This document shows positions 36,231-45,519 of a DNA stretch of 64,000 nt, in pieces (the first letter of the stretch is position 1; each line of letters begins with the position of its first letter). The position numbers were made by a program, and so were the translations under genes. The notes under the pieces were generated by a model that saw only the letters and a list, made by a program, of their open reading frames with translations, searched no databases and was not told the DNA's origin. The stretch lies in NCBI RefSeq assembly GCF_900090235.1, contig NZ_LT607750.1, positions 3,897,001 to 3,961,000 on the forward strand. The letters run 5' to 3'. Origin of the DNA: Micromonospora echinaurantiaca. Lineage in GTDB: Bacteria > Actinomycetota > Actinomycetes > Mycobacteriales > Micromonosporaceae.

Positions 36231-37502
36231 CTACGGAGTGCCGGGACGGCGCCCGGCCGGCGTACCGCGATCGGTGCCCGGCGCCACCGCCCCGACCCGC
36301 ACCGGCAGGGTGTCGTAGCCGCGCAGGGTCAGCCGGGTGCGGTGCCGCGGCTCGCCGGCCAGGGCCAGGTCGGGCAGCCGGCGCAGCAGCAGCGGGAAGG
36401 CGACCTGGGCCTCCAGCCGGGCCAGCCCGGCGCCGAGGCAGTAGTGCGGGCCGGCCCCGAACGACAGCGGCTGCTGCTGCGCCCGCCACGGGTCGAAACG
36501 GGCCGGCTCCGGGTAGCGCCGGGGATCCCGGTTGGCCGCGCCGAGCAGCAGCAGCGCCCAGCTGCCGGCCGGCAGCTCGACCCCGCCGACGGTCGCCGGC
36601 GCGGTGCCCAGCCGGCTGGTGAGCTGCACCGGCGAGTCGTAGCGCAGCACCTCCTCGACATAGCCGGGCGCGAGGTCGGGCCGGGCGCGCAGGGCGTCGG
36701 CCTGGCCCGGGTGGCGCAGCAGCACCACCAGGCCGTTGCCGAGCAGGTTGGTGGTGGTCTCGAAGCCGGCGACCAGCAGCACCACCAGGTTGGCCAGCAG
36801 CTCGTCGCCGGAGAGCCGGGCGCCGTCGGCGTCGTGCGCCTGCACCAGCGCGGTGGTCAGGTCGTCGGCCGGGACCCGGCGGCGGGCCGTTACCAGCTCC
36901 GCGAAGTACGCGCTGAGCTCGCCCGCGCCCCGGTCGGCGACGGCCAGCTCGGCCGGGGTGATCTCCGGCTCCAGCACCCCGGTCAGGTCCGCCGCCCAGC
37001 GGCGGAACAGCGGCCGGTCGGCGGCCGGCACGCCGAGCAGCGCGCAGATCACCCCGACCGGCAGCGGGTAGGCGAACTCGGTCATGAAGTCGACGGGCTC
37101 ACCGGCGCGGCCCCGCTCGCACATCGCGTCGACCAGCTCGCCGGCCTGCGCGGCGACCACCTCACGCAGCGCGGCGACCCGGCGCGGGGTGAACGCGCCG
37201 GAGGCGAGCCGGCGCATCCGGCTGTGGTCCGGCGGGTTGGTCCGCAGCATCGACCGGGAGATCGAGGTCACCGCCGGGCTCTCCCGCCAGCCGGGCCAGA
37301 ACTGGTCGCGCAGCGCGTCGTCGAGCACCCCGAACCGCGGGTCGCGGAGGATCTCGTCGGCCTCGGCGTAGCCGGTCACCACGTAGTACGCCGGGGCCGC
37401 CTCGATCACCGGACCGTACCCGCGCAGCCGCTCGTAGGTCGGGTACGGGTCGACGCGCCCCCGCGGTGACATCAGCAGCGTCAGCGCCTCGGCAGCGTCC
37501 AT
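36231..37502 (-). CDS. Cytochrome P450
   Basis: A 423-residue soluble bacterial P450. I-helix AGFETT, K-helix EEVLR, and the haem loop FGAGPHYCLGAG with ligand Cys355. Such enzymes hydroxylate small molecules with ferredoxin partners; none is adjacent and the substrate is unknown. It starts the accessory insert between def and priA and lies 45 nt upstream of def, so it may lead into that operon. Confidence 0.9.
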   Translation of the reverse strand: MDAAEALTLLMSPRGRVDPYPTYERLRGYGPVIEAAPAYYVVTGYAEADEILRDPRFGVLDDALRDQFWPGWRESPAVTSISRSMLRTNPPDHSRMRRLASGAFTPRRVAALREVVAAQAGELVDAMCERGRAGEPVDFMTEFAYPLPVGVICALLGVPAADRPLFRRWAADLTGVLEPEITPAELAVADRGAGELSAYFAELVTARRRVPADDLTTALVQAHDADGARLSGDELLANLVVLLVAGFETTTNLLGNGLVVLLRHPGQADALRARPDLAPGYVEEVLRYDSPVQLTSRLGTAPATVGGVELPAGSWALLLLGAANRDPRRYPEPARFDPWRAQQQPLSFGAGPHYCLGAGLARLEAQVAFPLLLRRLPDLALAGEPRHRTRLTLRGYDTLPVRVGAVAPGTDRGTPAGRRPGTP

Positions 37503-37530
37503 GGCCGGCCTCCCCGATCGACGGACCTCA

Positions 37531-38385
37531 TCATCCTCCCGATCCGCCCGGCGGACCATCCGCCGGCGCCGGGCGGAGCAGCTCGACCCGGTGCACCAGC
37601 CGTGGCTCCGCCAGCGCCACCCCGACCAGGTCGGCGTGGGCCCGCACCACCCCGGCCGGGAGCACGGCCAGCCCGTGCCCGGCGGCCACCACCGCCAGCA
37701 GGCCCGCGACGTCCGCGCCGAGGTAGCGCACGGCGGCGCGGAACCCGTCCGCGCCGGTGACCGCGCGCAGTTGCGTCAGCGGGGCGGCGACCTCCGGCGC
37801 GTCGACCCAGCGGGCGAGGGCCAGGTCCGCGAGCCCGAGGGCGCGGCGGGCGGCCAGCGGATGGGTTCGGGGCAGCGCCACCACCACCGGCTCCACGCCC
37901 TGCACCTCGACCCGGATCGGTCCGAGGTCGGCGCCGGGCAGCGGATCGTTGGGGGCGGCGAACCCGTCGCGCAGCCCGAGGTCGAGCTCGTCCGTCGCGA
38001 CCCGGCGCGGCAGGTCGGCGCGGGTGGTGACGTGCAGCGTCAGCGCGCCGTCCCGCCCGCCTTCGGCGAGCCGGGCCGCCGCGGCCACCACCAGCGGGGT
38101 GGCGCCGACCCGCAGCGGCCCCGGTCGCGGGGCGGCCAGCCGGGTCAGGTCGGCCCGCGCCGCGGCGAGCCGGAGGAGGATCGGCTCGGCGTACCCGAGC
38201 AGCCGGATCCCGGCGGCCGTCGGCGCCACCGGCCGGCGGTCCAGCAGGCGTACGCCGAGATCGGCCTCCAGGGCGGCGATGTGCTGGCTGACCGCCGACT
38301 GGGTGTAGCCGAGTTCCGCGGCGGCCGCCGAGAAGGACCGGAGGCGGGCGACCACGGTGAAGGTGCGCAGCAGGTGCGGGTCCAC
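37531..38385 (-). CDS. LysR-family transcriptional regulator
   Basis: A 284-residue regulator with an N-terminal winged helix (LRTFTVVARLRSFSAAAAELGYTQSAVSQHI) and a two-lobed effector domain. GTG at 38385. It is 28 nt upstream of the P450 on the same strand and divergent from the amidotransferase-like gene at 38464, the classic arrangement for a LysR target. Confidence 0.88.
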   Translation of the reverse strand: MDPHLLRTFTVVARLRSFSAAAAELGYTQSAVSQHIAALEADLGVRLLDRRPVAPTAAGIRLLGYAEPILLRLAAARADLTRLAAPRPGPLRVGATPLVVAAAARLAEGGRDGALTLHVTTRADLPRRVATDELDLGLRDGFAAPNDPLPGADLGPIRVEVQGVEPVVVALPRTHPLAARRALGLADLALARWVDAPEVAAPLTQLRAVTGADGFRAAVRYLGADVAGLLAVVAAGHGLAVLPAGVVRAHADLVGVALAEPRLVHRVELLRPAPADGPPGGSGG

Positions 38386-38463
38386 GGCGGATAAGTGTTC
38401 CTGATCGGGCCAGTACGGATCATCGTTGGACGTGATCAGCCGGGGACGGCCACCATGGGCGGC

Positions 38464-39186
38464 ATGACCGCCGCCGTTGCCCGGCTCGCCCTCGTCGGCG
38501 ACCGCTCCCCCGCCGTCCGCTCGCACGTCCGGGTGCCCGCCCTGCTGACCGCCCTGCGCGACCGGCACGGCATCGACCTGGAGGCGTACTGGGTCCCCAC
38601 CGAGGAGGCGGCGGCGAGCCGGCTCGCCGACTTCGACGGGATCTGGCTGCTGCCGGGCAGCCCCTACCGCAGCGAGGCGGGGGCGCTGCACGCCGTGCGC
38701 CGCGCCCGCATCGGCGGCATCCCGCTGCTGGCGACCTGCGGCGGGTTCCAGCACACCCTGCTGGAGTACGCCCGCGCGGTCTGCGGCCTGACCGACGTCG
38801 CCCACGGCGAGAACGCGCCGGACGCCGGGGAGCTGCTGATCGAGCCGCTGGCCTGCGCGCTGCACGGCCACGAGGGCCCGGTGGTCTTCACCGCCGGTTC
38901 GCTGGCGCAGCGCAGCACGGGCGTCGACCGCAGCACCGAGCGCTACCAGTGCGGCTACGGGCTGAACCCGCGCTACCTGGCCACCCTGGTCGAGCACGGC
39001 ATCCGGTTCACCGGGCACGACCCGCAGGGGCAGGTACGCGTCGCCGAGCTGCCCGGCCACCCGTTCTTCCTGGCCACCCTCTTCCAGCCGGAGCTGGCCG
39101 GCGACGGCGACGAGCCGCACCCGATGGTGCGGGCCTTCGCGACCGCGGTGGCAGCCCGGCGGTCACCGACGGTCACCCCGGCCTGA
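38464..39186 (+). CDS. Class I glutamine amidotransferase-like protein
   Basis: A 240-residue protein resembling the glutaminase half of CTP synthase. FDGIWLLPGSPYRSEAG and the nucleophile elbow LLATCGGFQHTLLEYAR (Cys) are visible; the His-Glu pair may be FQPEL near the end, where a His is replaced by Gln, so activity is uncertain. It stands alone without a synthase domain. ATG 38464 chosen; ATG 38455 is possible. Divergent from the LysR gene. Confidence 0.72.
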   Translation: MTAAVARLALVGDRSPAVRSHVRVPALLTALRDRHGIDLEAYWVPTEEAAASRLADFDGIWLLPGSPYRSEAGALHAVRRARIGGIPLLATCGGFQHTLLEYARAVCGLTDVAHGENAPDAGELLIEPLACALHGHEGPVVFTAGSLAQRSTGVDRSTERYQCGYGLNPRYLATLVEHGIRFTGHDPQGQVRVAELPGHPFFLATLFQPELAGDGDEPHPMVRAFATAVAARRSPTVTPA

Positions 39187-39215
39187 GCCCGGCTCGCCGG
39201 TCGGCCGGACGACCC

Positions 39216-39238
39216 GACCGACCGGTCGCCGGTCGGTC
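39216..39238. terminator. Bidirectional hairpin
   Basis: GACCGACCGG-TCG-CCGGTCGGTC is a perfect 10-bp stem with a 3-nt loop, between the convergent genes ending at 39186 and 39302. Confidence 0.6.
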
Positions 39239-39301
39239 CCGGACCGTCGATCGGCGGGATCGCCGCCGGCCCGCCCGTCGGTCGGGTCACGCCGGTGGGG
39301 C

Positions 39302-40285
39302 TCAGGCGCCCGCGCCCGGCTCCCCGGCCAGCACCGCGTCGCCGGCGTGCCGGGCGTGCTCCGGCAGCGGCAGCTCGATCTTGTGGGCGGCCTCCCAGTC
39401 GTAGACCACACCGGGCCGGACCTGGGCGGTGAAGTAGTCCACCGCGCTCATCCCGCCGACCACCGGCTCGTCGACCTCGGCGACCAGCTGCGCCGGCACC
39501 AGGTGGAAGCCGTTCTGCAGGGCGGCGCTGAGCCGGCGGTGCCCGTCGACGACGAAGAAGTACTCGCCGGTGTAGCCGATCTTCAGCGGCTCCAGCGCCT
39601 CGTCCCCGGCCGAGGCGACGTCCCCGACGAACTCGGAGTCCCAGAGGCCGCGCAGGGTGGCGATGTCCTCGGTCGGGTAGACCCGGGCCGGGTCGAGCAG
39701 CAGCAGCGGCGGCGCGTCGCGCAGCACGTCCGCGCCGAGCCGGCCCTCGTACGCGTCGATGATGTGCTCGACCACCTCGGCGGCGGACGCCCGGGTGGTG
39801 TCGCAGATCAGGTCGTAGTTGCGCAGCCGGGCCTTGTCCACCCCGTAGCGGACCAGGAACCGGCTCCGCTCGCTCTCGCTGCGCTCCTTCAGCTTGGCCC
39901 GGGCCTCCTCCAGCGAGGTGTAGCTCTCCGCCGGGCCGGACGGGCGGGCCAGCACCCGGCGGGCCGCCTCGGTCGGCTCGGTGATCATGTGCACCTTGAC
40001 CGCGTCGGTGAAGAAGTGCCAGGCCAGCCGGGAGTCCATGACCAGGCGCTCGCCCGACGCCGCGATGTCCCGCTGGAGCTGGTCGACGTAGCCGTCGACC
40101 GCCTGGTCGAGCTCGGCGTGCAGGTTGAGCTGCAGCGCGGTCATCTGCCGCTGCTGCGCCATCTCGCGGTAGAGGTCGCCGACGCTGACCCGGCGCAGCC
40201 CCAACCGCTTGGCGATCTCCACCGACACCGTGCTCTTGCCGCTGCCGAGGTCACCGTTGAAGACGATCGACTGACGAACGGTCAC
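39302..40285 (-). CDS. Cytidylate-kinase-like / ParB-like domain fusion
   Basis: A 327-residue protein of two parts. Residues 1-190 resemble nucleoside-monophosphate kinases (CMP kinase type) with P-loop GDLGSGKST (11-19) and VMDSRLAW. Residues about 200-300 carry VVDGHRRLSAAL (245-256), the core motif of ParB/Srx-fold proteins including free serine kinases. The combination is unusual and the substrate unknown. GTG 40285 chosen over GTG 40306. Monocistronic. Confidence 0.65.
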   Translation of the reverse strand: MTVRQSIVFNGDLGSGKSTVSVEIAKRLGLRRVSVGDLYREMAQQRQMTALQLNLHAELDQAVDGYVDQLQRDIAASGERLVMDSRLAWHFFTDAVKVHMITEPTEAARRVLARPSGPAESYTSLEEARAKLKERSESERSRFLVRYGVDKARLRNYDLICDTTRASAAEVVEHIIDAYEGRLGADVLRDAPPLLLLDPARVYPTEDIATLRGLWDSEFVGDVASAGDEALEPLKIGYTGEYFFVVDGHRRLSAALQNGFHLVPAQLVAEVDEPVVGGMSAVDYFTAQVRPGVVYDWEAAHKIELPLPEHARHAGDAVLAGEPGAGA

Positions 40286-40551
40286 GACTGGTCCACCCCT
40301 GATCACCGGCTGTTAGAGATCCCGACACCGCGCCGACCGACGCTTCGGCGCCACCGTCGCGCCGTCCTGCGGCAGGTCCAGCTCGGCGCGCCTGACGCCG
40401 CGCCGCGACCTGGAGCCGTCGTACGCCCGGGCATGACGGGCGATGCTATCACCTCATGGCCAGCGGTTTCCCGGACACCGGGTGCGACGGAAGCCCGGTG
40501 GCGCCCCGGATCCGCGGCCCGGCCGCCGGCGGCACGCCCGGGTCGGGGCAC

Positions 40552-42648
40552 TCAGAACAGGGCCAGCGGGTCGACCTGGAGGCGGACCGGATCGGCGGCC
40601 TTGCGCGCGGTCCGCACCCCGGCGGCGGAGTGCAGCGCCTCGGCCAGCGCGGCGGCCCGGGCCCGGGGCACCCGGACCAGCATCCGCTCCCGCTCTGCGT
40701 CCGCCGGCACCGGCCCGAGCAGCTCGGCCTCGGCGGGCAGCCGCGCCTCGGCCAGCAGGTCGGCCACCGCCGCCGGCTGGCCGGTCACGCTGGCCATCCG
40801 CACCGCCGGCGGGAAGCCCAGTTCACGCCGCTCGGCCAGCTCCCGTTCGGCGAACCAGGCCGCGTCCCAGCGCAGCAGCGCCTGCACCGGGGCGAGCGCG
40901 CCGTCGGCGACGACCACCACCCGGCCGCCGGCCGGCCCCGGGCGGGCCAGCGCGGCGGCGGCCAGCCAGCGGCGCAGCGCCTCCTCCCCGGCCCGCAGGT
41001 CGGCCCGGGTGAGCAGGGCCCAGGAGTCGAGCAGCAGCACGGCGCCGTAGCCGCCGTCGGCGACCGGTTCGGCGCCCGGGGTGGCGATCACCAGTCCGGC
41101 GCCGCCGGGCACTGCGGCGAGCACCTCCTCCCGCCCCGAGGTGCGCACCGGCACGCCCGGGAACGCCCGCCCCAGCTCCTCGGCGGTACGCCGGGCGCCG
41201 GTGACCGAGGCGCGCAGCCGCCGTCCGCCGCAGTGCGGGCAGGCGTACGCGGCGGCGACCCGGCCGCACCAGCGGCAGGCGGGCGTGCCGGCGGCCGACG
41301 GCAGGGCGAGCGGGCCGGCGCAGTGCGGGCAGCGCGCCGGGCTCCGGCAGTCGGCGCAGGCCACCGCGGGCAGGTAGCCGCGCCGGGGCACCTGGACCAG
41401 CACCGGCCGGTCCGCCCGCAGCGCGTCCCGCGCGGTGGTCCAGGCCAGGCTGGGCAGCCGGGCGGTGGCGGCCTGCGGGTCACGCGCCAACTGAGGATCG
41501 TCGCCGGTCGGCGCTATCGCCGGCATCCGCGCCCGCACGGTGGCCCGGTCGGCCACCACCTCGCGGGCCCAGCCCGTCTCCACCAGCAGCTGCGCCTCGG
41601 CGGTGCGGGCGTACCCGCCGACCAGGGCGGCCGCCGCACCGAGCTGGGCGCGGGTGAGCAGCACCTCCCGGGCGTGCGGGTAGGGCGCCCGGGGCTCGGC
41701 GTGCAGGTCGTCGCCGTCGTCCCAGATGGCGACCAGGCCGAGCCGGTCGACCGGGGCGAACATCGCCGCCCTCGTGCCGATCACCACCGGCACGTCGCCG
41801 CGCCGGGCGGCGAGGAACGCCCGGTAGCGCCGGGCGGGACCGAGGGCGGCGGAGAGGCAGACGTGCCGGCCGGCGCCCAGGGTGGCGGTCAGCGCGGCGT
41901 CGAGGCGGTCCAGGTCGCGGTTGTCGGCGACCACCACCAGCGCGCCCCGGCCGCCGGCCACGGTCGCGGCGACCGCCTCGGCGTAGCGGGCGGGCCAGTC
42001 CTCCCCCGGCAGCGCCGACCAGACCGCCCGCGGCGCCCGGCCCTCGGTCAACGCCCGGAGCAGGGCCGGCCCGGCCGGGTAGTCCCGCCAGCCGTGCGGG
42101 TCGGGCGGGGCCACCGGGCCGGCGCTCTCTCCCCCGGCGCCGGGACCGGCCGGCTCCGCCTCGGCGACCGAGGCAGCCGATGCCGCCACGGCAGCCGAGG
42201 CGGCCGGTGGCGTGACCTCCGGACCGGCCGGGTCCGATGCCGCGTCCGGGCCGCTGCCGGGCGTCGGCGGAGCGGCCGGGCCGTCGCCGCCCGCCCCGGC
42301 GGCCCCGGCCTCAGCGGCGCGGGCGCGGACGTCCTTCTCCACCCGGGCGTGCCGGGGCGGCACGGCCAGCCGGAGCACGTCGGCGAGGCTGCCGGCGTAC
42401 CGGTCGGCGACCGCGCGGGCCAACCGGGCCACCTCGGGCGCCAGCACCGGCTCCGGCGAAACCACCTTCTCCAGGTACGCCAGCCGCCCGGTGTGCCCGG
42501 AGTCGTCGCCCCGGGACAGCAGCCAGCCGTCCACCAGTTGGCCGGCGAAGCGGACCTTCACCCGCACCCCGGGCGTCGCGTCCGCGTTCAGCTCGGCCGG
42601 CACCAGGTAGTCGAAGGGCCGGTCCAGGTGGGCCAGCGGCACGTCCAC
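40552..42648 (-). CDS. priA: Replication restart protein PriA, actinobacterial type
   Basis: A 698-residue protein with the N-terminal DNA-binding domain (DVPLAHLDRPFDYLVP), an Ala/Pro-rich linker (about 105-185), and zinc ligands CADCRSPARCPHC, CRWC, CPHC. The Walker A and DEAH motifs of true PriA helicases are missing, as in other actinobacteria, so it is probably a restart scaffold without helicase activity. The GTG at 42648 lies inside a conserved ARVxVDVPLAHLD stretch; an in-frame CTG at 42711 overlapping the metK stop would add 21 residues and may be the true start. Confidence 0.88.
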   Translation of the reverse strand: MDVPLAHLDRPFDYLVPAELNADATPGVRVKVRFAGQLVDGWLLSRGDDSGHTGRLAYLEKVVSPEPVLAPEVARLARAVADRYAGSLADVLRLAVPPRHARVEKDVRARAAEAGAAGAGGDGPAAPPTPGSGPDAASDPAGPEVTPPAASAAVAASAASVAEAEPAGPGAGGESAGPVAPPDPHGWRDYPAGPALLRALTEGRAPRAVWSALPGEDWPARYAEAVAATVAGGRGALVVVADNRDLDRLDAALTATLGAGRHVCLSAALGPARRYRAFLAARRGDVPVVIGTRAAMFAPVDRLGLVAIWDDGDDLHAEPRAPYPHAREVLLTRAQLGAAAALVGGYARTAEAQLLVETGWAREVVADRATVRARMPAIAPTGDDPQLARDPQAATARLPSLAWTTARDALRADRPVLVQVPRRGYLPAVACADCRSPARCPHCAGPLALPSAAGTPACRWCGRVAAAYACPHCGGRRLRASVTGARRTAEELGRAFPGVPVRTSGREEVLAAVPGGAGLVIATPGAEPVADGGYGAVLLLDSWALLTRADLRAGEEALRRWLAAAALARPGPAGGRVVVVADGALAPVQALLRWDAAWFAERELAERRELGFPPAVRMASVTGQPAAVADLLAEARLPAEAELLGPVPADAERERMLVRVPRARAAALAEALHSAAGVRTARKAADPVRLQVDPLALF

Positions 42649-42707
42649 ACAGACGCGAGCGACCGGCGACCCGTCCGCGGGCCGCCGGTCGCTACGCCTG
42701 GTGCCGG

Positions 42708-43901
42708 TCAGGCTCCCGCGGCCGACTTGAGGTCGGCGGCCCGGTCGGTGCTCTCCCAGGTCAGGTCGGGCAGTTCCCGGCCGAAGTGGCCGTACGCCGC
42801 GGTCTGCCGGTAGATCGGGCGGAGCAGGTTGAGGTCCCGGATGATGGCGGCCGGGCGGAGGTCGAACACCTCGGTCACCGCCTTCTCGATCGAGGTGACC
42901 GGCACCGTCTCGGTGCCGAACGTCTCGATGAAGAGGCTGACCGGGTGCGCCTTGCCGATCGCGTACGCGACCTGCGCCTCGCAGCGCTCGGCCAGGCCGG
43001 CGGCCACCACGTTCTTGGCCACCCAGCGCATCGCGTACGCCGCCGAGCGGTCCACCTTCGACGGGTCCTTGCCGGAGAACGCGCCGCCGCCGTGCCGGGC
43101 GTAGCCGCCGTAGGTGTCGACGATGATCTTGCGGCCGGTCAGACCGGCGTCACCCATCGGGCCACCGATCTCGAACCGGCCGGTCGGGTTGACCAGCAGC
43201 CGGTAGCCCTCGGTGTCCAGCCCGAGGCTCTCCAGCTCCGGGGCGATGACGTGCTCGCGCACGTCCGGGGTGAGCAGCGACTCCAGCGAGATGTCCGCGG
43301 CGTGCTGGCTGGACACGACCACCGTGTTGAGCCGCACCGGGCGCAGCCCGTCGTACTCGATGGTGACCTGGGTCTTGCCGTCCGGCCGCAGGTAGGGGAT
43401 GGTGCCGTCCTTGCGTACGGCGGCGAGGCGGCGGGCCAGCCGGTGCGCGAGCGCGATCGGCAGCGGCATCAGTTCCGGCGTCTCCGAGCAGGCGAAGCCG
43501 AACATCATGCCCTGGTCACCGGCGCCCTGCGCGTCCAGGGCGCTCTCCGAGGCGCCGGTGCGCAGCTCGAAGGCGTTGTCGACGCCCTGGGCGATGTCCG
43601 GGGACTGGTTGCCGATGGAGACGCTCACGCCGCACGAGGCCCCGTCGAAGCCCTTCTTCGACGAGTCGTAGCCGATCCCGAGGATGGTCTCCCGGACGAT
43701 GGTCGGGATGTCGGCGTACGCCTTGGTGGTGACCTCGCCGGCCACGTGCACCTGGCCGGTGGTGATGAGGGTCTCCACCGCGACCCGGCTGTGCGGGTCC
43801 TGGCTGAGCAGCGCGTCCAGGATCCCGTCGCTGATCTGGTCGGCGATCTTGTCCGGGTGGCCTTCCGTGACCGATTCGGACGTGAAGAGGCGGCGTGTCA
43901 C
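42708..43901 (-). CDS. metK: S-adenosylmethionine synthetase
   Basis: The 397-residue enzyme makes SAM from methionine and ATP. It has [22 protein letters not shown] and the P-loop-like [19 protein letters not shown] at 43901. It follows coaBC after 90 nt and overlaps or abuts priA. Confidence 0.98.
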   Translation of the reverse strand: MTRRLFTSESVTEGHPDKIADQISDGILDALLSQDPHSRVAVETLITTGQVHVAGEVTTKAYADIPTIVRETILGIGYDSSKKGFDGASCGVSVSIGNQSPDIAQGVDNAFELRTGASESALDAQGAGDQGMMFGFACSETPELMPLPIALAHRLARRLAAVRKDGTIPYLRPDGKTQVTIEYDGLRPVRLNTVVVSSQHAADISLESLLTPDVREHVIAPELESLGLDTEGYRLLVNPTGRFEIGGPMGDAGLTGRKIIVDTYGGYARHGGGAFSGKDPSKVDRSAAYAMRWVAKNVVAAGLAERCEAQVAYAIGKAHPVSLFIETFGTETVPVTSIEKAVTEVFDLRPAAIIRDLNLLRPIYRQTAAYGHFGRELPDLTWESTDRAADLKSAAGA

Positions 43902-43991
43902 GGCACTCCTAAGTTATGGAAAAGTCGTTCCGCGGCAGTGTAGTCACCACCGTCCGCGCAGCGCGCGCTGGTCAGTGTTCGGTACCACCCG

Positions 43992-45200
43992 TCAGGAGGG
44001 ACCGGCCAGCCGGGTCACCACGAGGTCCCAGACGCCGTCGGCCAGGTCCTCCTTCGACTGCTCGGGCATCCGGCTGACCGAGCCGTCCGCGCCGATGACG
44101 GTCGCCGCGTTGGTCTCGGCGCCGAAGACCTTGTCCGGCCCGACCTCGTTGATCACGATGAGGTCGGCTCGCTTGCGGGCGAGCTTGGCCCGGCCGTTGG
44201 CCTCGGCGTCGCCGGTCTCGGCGGCGAACACCACCAGCACCTGCTCCGGCCGACGGCGCTGGCCCAGCTCGGCGGCGATGTCCGGGTTGGTGACCAGCTC
44301 GATGGTGGGCGCGCTGCCGTCGTCCGGCTTCTTGATTTTGCCAGTCGCGTAGGTCGCCGGCCGGAAATCGGCCGGAGCGGCCGCCATCACCACCGCGTCG
44401 GCCGCCTCGGCCGCGGCGAGGGTGGCCTGGCGCAGCTCCTCGGTGGTGCCGACCCGGACCAGGTCCACGCCGGCCGGATCCGGTAACGCCACGTTGGCCG
44501 AGATCAGGGTGACCTGGGCGCCCCGGGCGACGGCGGTGCGGGCGAACGCGTAGCCCTGCTTGCCGGAGGACCGGTTGCCCAGGAAGCGGACCGGGTCCAG
44601 CGGCTCCCGGGTGCCGCCGGCGGTGACCACCACCCGGCGGCCGGCCAGGTCGGCCGGGGCGGCGACGCCACGGGTGAGGGCCCGGCGGGCGACCGCGAAG
44701 ATCTCCGCCGGGTCGGGCAGCCGGCCCTTGCCGGTGTCCGCGCCGGTGAGCCGGCCGACGGCGGGTTCGATCACCCGCACACCGCGCCCGCGCAGCGTGG
44801 CCACGTTGGCGACGGTCGCCGGGTGCTCCCACATCTCGGTGTGCATGGCGGGCGCCAGCACCACCGGGCAGCGGGCGGTGAGCAGGGTGTTGGTGAGCAG
44901 GTCGTCGGCGAGGCCGTGGGCGGCCTTGGCGAGCAGGTCGGCGGTGGCCGGCGCGACCACCACCAGGTCGGCCTGCTGGCCGAGGCGCACGTGCGGCACC
45001 TCGTGCACGTCGGACCAGACCTCGTCGGCGACCGGCTGGCCGGAGAGCGCCGCCCAGGTCGGCGCCCCGACGAAGCGGAGCGCCGACGCGGTCGGCACGA
45101 CCCGGACCCGATGGCCGGACTCGGTGAACAGCCGCAGCAGCTCGCACGCCTTGTAGGCGGCGATGCCGCCACCGACCCCGAGGACGATCCGGGCGGACAT
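43992..45200 (-). CDS. coaBC: Bifunctional phosphopantothenoylcysteine synthetase/decarboxylase
   Basis: A 402-residue enzyme for two steps of coenzyme A synthesis. The flavin decarboxylase half has GGGIAAYKACELLR, the catalytic His in PHVRLG and PAMHTEMW; the synthetase half begins near 190 (VVTAGGTREPLDPVRFLGN, NRSSGKQG) and needs CTP. It begins 14 nt after rpoZ. Confidence 0.97.
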   Translation of the reverse strand: MSARIVLGVGGGIAAYKACELLRLFTESGHRVRVVPTASALRFVGAPTWAALSGQPVADEVWSDVHEVPHVRLGQQADLVVVAPATADLLAKAAHGLADDLLTNTLLTARCPVVLAPAMHTEMWEHPATVANVATLRGRGVRVIEPAVGRLTGADTGKGRLPDPAEIFAVARRALTRGVAAPADLAGRRVVVTAGGTREPLDPVRFLGNRSSGKQGYAFARTAVARGAQVTLISANVALPDPAGVDLVRVGTTEELRQATLAAAEAADAVVMAAAPADFRPATYATGKIKKPDDGSAPTIELVTNPDIAAELGQRRRPEQVLVVFAAETGDAEANGRAKLARKRADLIVINEVGPDKVFGAETNAATVIGADGSVSRMPEQSKEDLADGVWDLVVTRLAGPS

Positions 45201-45214
45201 CGGCGCGGGGCGGG

Positions 45215-45481
45215 TTACGGCTGGTCGGTCGGCTCGGCGGTGAGCAGGCCCGCGTTGATCTCGCGCATGGCGATGGAGAGCGGCTTCTCCTGCGGGGTGG
45301 TCTCGACCAGCGGGCCGACGTACTCCAGCAGGCCCTCGCCGAGCTGGCTGTAGTAGGCGTTGACCTGCCGCGCGCGCTTGGCGGCGAAGATGACCAGGGC
45401 GTACTTCGACGTCGTCTTCTCGAGGAGCTCGTCGATCGGCGGGTTGGTGATGCCCTCGGGGTTGGTGGCGATGGATCCCAC
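45215..45481 (-). CDS. rpoZ: RNA polymerase omega subunit
   Basis: An 88-residue omega with the typical [20 protein letters not shown] and [10 protein letters not shown] segments, which latch the beta-prime subunit. Standard place between gmk and coaBC. Confidence 0.97.
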   Translation of the reverse strand: MGSIATNPEGITNPPIDELLEKTTSKYALVIFAAKRARQVNAYYSQLGEGLLEYVGPLVETTPQEKPLSIAMREINAGLLTAEPTDQP

Positions 45482-45519
45482 GAATTAACCTCTGCGTCTG
45501 GAGAACCGCTCGGACGCGG

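Noticed and set aside
43902..43991. SAM riboswitch before metK
   Set aside because: The 90-nt gap has no SAM-I/II/IV core motifs and is too short for those elements.
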